Assembly (NCBI GenBank): GCA_030386875.1
Contig: CM059557.1
Span: 56,002,514-56,066,513 of the forward strand
Length of the DNA stretch: 64,000 nt
DNA from: Morinoia aosen
Taxonomy: Eukaryota; Arthropoda; Malacostraca; Amphipoda; Talitridae
Direction: 5' to 3'
A model generated the notes under the pieces. It did no database searches. It was not told the DNA's origin and worked only from the letters and a program-made list of their open reading frames with translations. This document shows positions 59,317 to 64,000 of the stretch, in pieces (the stretch's first letter is position 1; each line of letters starts with the position of its first letter). The position numbers and the translations under genes are program-made.

Positions 59317-60030
59317 TCATCGTCTGAACTCCTCACTAAAAGGTGTTTTCTTGCTTGCTCTGAAGGAAATACCTTTGTTGGGGTCAGAGAGCCCCAAACT
59401 TACGTAAACTAATTGACTACAATTGAAGTAATTTCTTTCCCAAAATGATCGATGTTGAAGAATAGGGCGATGAGGCCAACCGGTTTCTTGATAGCTCATT
59501 CCAGATCTTAATGGGTCCAGATCTGGAAATAGCGGCGCCCAGTTCTGAGTCTTCAATAATTCCCTCTTATCTAAAACATTGTCTCGTACAATATTTTCTC
59601 TGCGGATGCTAGCATTGGCTTGCCGAAACATTTCGGTATCATCAGAAATGTGAAAGTGAATTGAAGGTTAAACTTCGTTATCAGGAGCTTTGTAACACTC
59701 CTGCGTCCTTATTTTGTTGCTATAAAGAGTTGCCGATCCAAGTCCATCCCAGCCCATACAACACCATAGCATGAATTGCACTACCTTCAGGTGCTTTGCA
59801 AAGTGAGAACGGTGCAAGTTAAATCGATTGATTCGGTAGGATGCCGCCACGCTTTATTTCTCTTCTCTCTCTGCAAATAATTAACTTTGACTCATCGGAC
59901 AAAATAAAGCTTTTTCTGATCTTAACATCCCAGTCTCGATGTTCCCTAGTATACTGCAGTTTTGACAATTTTTCTCATCGCTTTTACTTTCCAGTGGATG
60001 TGCGGCTGTGTAAATTCATTTTCTTTTGAT
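59317..60030 (-). pseudogene. Tc1-like transposase, degraded
   Basis: Minus-strand sequence in at least three frames has the order of a Tc1/mariner-family transposase, a DDE enzyme that cuts and pastes DNA at TA sites. Near 59888-59899 is SDES, the motif holding the first catalytic Asp. Next, 59668-59850 holds MLWCCMGWDGLGSATLY, matching the family's VMVWG segment. Then MFRQANAS at the start of 59317-59631 stands where QQDNA is normal, so the second catalytic Asp is replaced by Ala. FPDLDPL near 59512-59530 stands where PDLNPIE is normal, so the final Glu is lost. With frameshifts and two lost catalytic residues it cannot be active. I did not find the terminal inverted repeats. Confidence 0.7.
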
Positions 60031-62264
60031 CACGAGTCATAGTCATTGCATAAATCAGTTTAGAAGACTTACGAAACTGCACTGGCGTAATACTCTATTG
60101 ATGAACTCAGTCTTCAATTAGTGGTCCTATCAGACTTTGGACAAGAAAGACTCTGGGTCGATCCCAGTCCGGTCCCTGGGGTATTTTCACCAGAGCGCAG
60201 CTGTCCGGGTATGATATATATAGCAGTGTACATGTACAGAAGGGGTGAAGTGGGGAACTCTTCCACTCACTTAGTTTATTCTCACTCACCCATTCCCCTT
60301 CCTCAGTTTAAGACCCAGAAAAATATCTGTACAACTTGGTTGTTTTCATAGAGCTATCAATGTTTTTAATCAACCTCTTCGAAGACCGGCGGTCTCTCTC
60401 GTCAAGAATATTACACCGTACACTTTCTACGAGACGAGTCGGTTGTACCATCTTTTCGATGAACACTTACCACGGTAACAGTTATTTTCTGCGTCGTTTG
60501 ATTCCTATGCCGTAGGTTGTACAGATACCGCGAGGAAAGCTACCAAATCGTTGCCCGATGAAGCGGCCTTCGTTCAGTACCATGATCTGCGTGGGTCACT
60601 ACAGCGGAAAATTTTATTTTCTATTCTGGTAACATTTTAAGGAAAATCAAAATTCTTAGTTTCGAGTAAGAAAATTGTATTTCTGTTAGGGTTGTAGTTT
60701 TAACTGTGCTGAGATGGCATATACTCAATTCTACGACTCTATGCTCACTAAATTGTTTTTTTTTAGTCCGATAATTACAAATTTACTGGAGGAAAATTAA
60801 CATGCAAAAGGATTGGAAAAAAAGTATAATTGAATAAAGCCTTCGTTGTGCATTGCTCATGTATGAGGAATTCATGAAGAATTACAAACGAGATTATAAA
60901 GTTTTGTTCGTGTACCGAAAAACATGTAGAATGAGGTTCAGCATCACCTTCTTGATTAGTCATAGCTTTATTTTTGTGCAAATTTGATTTGAAGTGAGAA
61001 TTGGTGCCAGTCCGCCGTACTCTGCTGCATCCTGCTAGCTTGGACGTCATGTCTAAAATTATGTGTCTCCTCTGCGTACTCTTTAAGAAGCGGTTACGCA
61101 GATTTGCTTAGCTTGTCTCACAGGATATCTCCTGAACATCAGAAAACAGGAACTGGCAGAGGCGCTACTGTGAGGAGACTTGATTGAGGAGACTTGATTG
61201 TTCAGGTCGCTCGGCACGGTACTTGTGAGTGTCGTACTTATGGATCAGTTACAAAGGACGGTATCGAGAAAATGGAGTGATTAGATTTTAGTGTGAAGTT
61301 GAACGAATAGTAAAAGTTGTTTATTTTCTTTGTCTTTCACAGAGAATTTATATCACAGTCACACTGATTGATAGAACGTGATCACAAGGTCAATAGATGA
61401 AAAATCATGCGTTCAGTAAGGAATAAGCCTTCAAAACAGCGATATGGAAACTTTAAGTTAATTTTAAATGTTTTTGAATGTGCAAGGAACAGCTTTTTCG
61501 TATGTTTTTGTGTTATTATTCTTTTAAAAGTGGCAGTTTATAGAAAGTTATTAAAGACACTTCTAGGCATCAAAATTGTATTGTTTTCCTGAAAAATTTC
61601 CTCAGCTAAAAGGCTGTTTAATGCTTGATCAAGGCTGTCTGTTTCTTGGATCTTCATTGTTAGACTCTGAATAAAGTCTATGGCTATAATCATCCAATGG
61701 GCTCGTTTCTCTTGCTACTTGATTATAACTGTCATGAAAATTTTATCCTAAACAAATCAAGTATGAAATAACGCAAGTAAAATAAAAATGATTCAGAAAT
61801 TTGAATAAAAATTTTTACTGAGTGGTGTCTGGCAAAAACTTATTTCAAAATAATGTTCTTGTACTTAAAATTGAACTAATTTTTCCTGAAGAAGGTTTGA
61901 TCCTACACTTTTTCAATCTGAATACAATTCTTTCATGAGGATTTATAGATTTTTGAATTTAATTTTTACTAGAATATAATGGTGAAGTCATTGTTCATTT
62001 CAGTGGTGTTCAGCGCCGACAGCGGCTCAGAGTAGACTTTTTTAGCCTCGCAATAAACGTGTATAATGCGAAACATGAAAAAAATATAATTAACTTGCAG
62101 ACATTTATTTAACTAGTGTACCAATAACGTACCATTAATTATGAGCTTCAAATCTGTAAAGTCTGTAATAAACTTTTACATTATTGCCATTTATTTTTGG
62201 TTAAATTGCTCTCAACCTCAAATGAACAGAACACAATCCTGTTTAGAACTGCACGTTTATGCCT
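60031..62264. other. non-coding; possible short SINE-like segment
   Basis: At 60121-60330 a GC-richer block contains GGGTCGATCCCAGTCC (60157-60172), similar to the B box of RNA polymerase III promoters, followed by a tract of CCC/CTC-rich sequence. No matching A box is evident, so the SINE idea is weak. GAGGAGACTTGATT is repeated in tandem near 61172-61200. Acceptor-like TTCATTTCAG at 62000 precedes a short open stretch ending at TAG (62033). The rest is AT-rich and unrecognised. Confidence 0.35.
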
Positions 62265-64000
62265 CACACACGAAACAACATTACGATTATCACTTCGTTA
62301 CTATACGAGATCCTGCAGTGCTTTCCTACACAACATTACGGTTATCACTTTGTTACTATACGAGATCCTGCCGTGCTTTCCTACACAACATTACGGTTAT
62401 CACTTTGTTACTATACGAGATCCTGCCGTGCTTTCCTACACAACATTACGGTTATCACTTTGTTACTATACGAGATCCTGCCGTGCTTTCCTACACAACA
62501 ATACGGTTATCACTTTGTTACTATACGAGATCCTGCCGTGCTTTCCTACACAACATTACGGTTATCACTTTGTTACTATACGAGATCCTGCCGTGCTTTC
62601 CTACACAACAATACGGTTATCACTTTGTTACTATACGAGATCCTGCCGTGCTTTCCTACACAACATTACGGTTATCACTTTGTTACTATACGAGATCCTG
62701 CCGTGCTTTCCTACACAACAATACGGTTATCACTTTGTTACTATACGAGATCCTGCCGTGCTTTCCTACACAACATTACGGTTATCACTTTGTTACTATA
62801 CGAGATCCTGCCGTGCTTTCCTACACAACAATACGGTTATCACTTTGTTACTATACGAGATCCTGCCGTGCTTTCCTACACAACATTACGGTTATCACTT
62901 TGTTACTATACGAGATCCGGCCGTGCTTTCCTACACAACATTACGGTTATCACTTTGTTACTATACGAGATCCTGCCGTGCTTTCCTACACAACATTACG
63001 GTTATCACTTTGTTACTATACGAGATCCTGCCGTGCTTTCCTACACAACAATACGGTTATCACTTTGTTACTATACGAGATCCTGCCGTGCTTTCCTACA
63101 CAACATTACGGTTATCCCTTCGTTACTATACGTTATCCTGCCGTGCTTTCCTACACAACAATACGGTTATCACTTCGTTACGATACGAGATCCTGCCGTG
63201 CTTTCCTACACAACAATACGGTTATCACTTTGTTACTATACGAGATCCTGCCGTGCTTTCATACACAACATTACGATTATCCCTTCGTTACTATACGTTA
63301 TCCTGCCGTGCTTTCCTACACAACAATACGGTTATCACTTCGTTACTATACGAGATCCTGCCGTGCTTTCCTACACAACAATACGGTTATCACTTCGTTA
63401 CCACGAGATCCTGCCGTGCTTTCCTACACAACAATACGGTTATCACTTCGTTACTATACGAGATCCTGCCGTGCTTTCCTACACAACAATACGGTTATCA
63501 CTTCGTTACCACGAGATCCTGCCGTGCTTTCCTACACAACAATACGTTTATCACTTCGTTACTATACGAGATCCTGCCGTGCTTTCCTACACAACAATAC
63601 GGTTATCACTTCGTTACCACGAGATCCTGCCGTGCTTTCCTACACAACATTACGGTTATCACTTCGTTACTATACGAAATCCTGCCGTCCTTTCCTACAC
63701 AACAATACGGTTATCACTTCGTTACTATACGAGATCCTGCCGTGCTTTCCTACACAACAATACGGTTATCACTTCGTTACCACGAGATCCTGCCGTCCTT
63801 TCCTACACAACAATACGGTTATCACTTCGTTACTATACGAGATCCTGCCGTGCTTTCCTACACAACAATACGGTTATCACTTCGTTACTATATACGAGAT
63901 CCTGCCGTGCTTTCCTACACAAGAATACGGTTATCACTTCGTTACTATATACGAAATCCTGCCGTGCTTTCCTACACAACAATACGGTTATCACTTCGTT
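62265..64000 (+). repeat. 55-bp satellite array, truncated by the window end
   Basis: About 31 units of 55 bases built on GGTTATCACTTTGTTACTA, CGAGATCCTGCCGTGCTTTC and CTACACAACA. CATTACGG and CAATACGG alternate between neighbouring units from about 62480 to 62900, giving a 110-bp double unit. The later part changes CTTTGTTAC to CTTCGTTAC, and several units lose three bases (GTTACCACGAG) in an alternating pattern with full-length ones; two of the last units gain TA (ACTATATACGA). The left edge is the most diverged. The array continues beyond 64000. Confidence 0.98.

Noticed and set aside
60121-60351. SINE with a polymerase III promoter
   Set aside because: Only a B-box-like sequence is seen; no A box, no tail and no target duplication.
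62000-62035. Further alkaline phosphatase exon with a GCCGACAGCGGC motif after an acceptor-like site
   Set aside because: The peptide is followed at once by a stop and lacks the residues around the family's catalytic serine.

Overview
The window looks like AT-rich nuclear DNA of an arthropod, most likely an insect. The evidence is short protein-coding exons with consensus GT/AG splice sites, an animal-type membrane alkaline phosphatase gene split by a huge intron, Ty3/gypsy, non-LTR and Tc1-like transposon sequences, and a degraded gene with 23-residue STPR repeats. Nothing bacterial is visible. The species cannot be named from the sequence alone.

The one host gene I can support is alkaline phosphatase on the + strand. 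Exon 1 (coding part 1900-2053) supplies the start codon and signal peptide. Exon 2 (43412-43638) carries the GDGMG metal-binding motif. The splice phases match exactly: one base of a codon at the end of exon 1 is completed by two bases at the start of exon 2. Intron 1 is therefore about 41.4 kb, and the rest of the window (43639 onward) is probably the next intron, because I see no further ALP exon. A possible 69-base exon end lies at the left edge.

The first intron is packed with repeats. There is a 2.9-kb foldback element (2261-5193) whose arms mirror each other and carry six alternating copies of a 70-bp module. It also holds a 22/23-bp minisatellite (6378-7162), a duplicated forkhead-type palindrome (15658-15800), a 19-bp repeat (16997-17153) and a 27/31-bp minisatellite (17837-18569). 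A nearly intact Ty3/gypsy element follows, with gag (19566-20423) and pol (20369-24115) joined by a textbook -1 frameshift signal. A 571-bp sequence occurs immediately before gag and again at 26686-27256 with one mismatch. Then come a 36-bp degenerate coding-like repeat (near 31.2-31.6 kb), a diverged direct-repeat pair (34.7-35.7 kb), a 53-bp repeat (37.0-37.3 kb) and a 5'-truncated non-LTR retrotransposon (about 40345-42561). A degenerate 29-bp repeat runs straight into the exon 2 acceptor.

The right part is dominated by an 8.4-kb satellite of 29-bp monomers (48708-57118, about 290 copies) with a visible higher-order repeat of about 49 monomers. Beyond it lie a TTAGG-type patch, a 340-bp direct-repeat pair enclosing a broken STPR-domain gene, a dead Tc1-like transposase, and a 55-bp satellite that runs off the end of the window. 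Long stretches between these contain nothing I can recognise.
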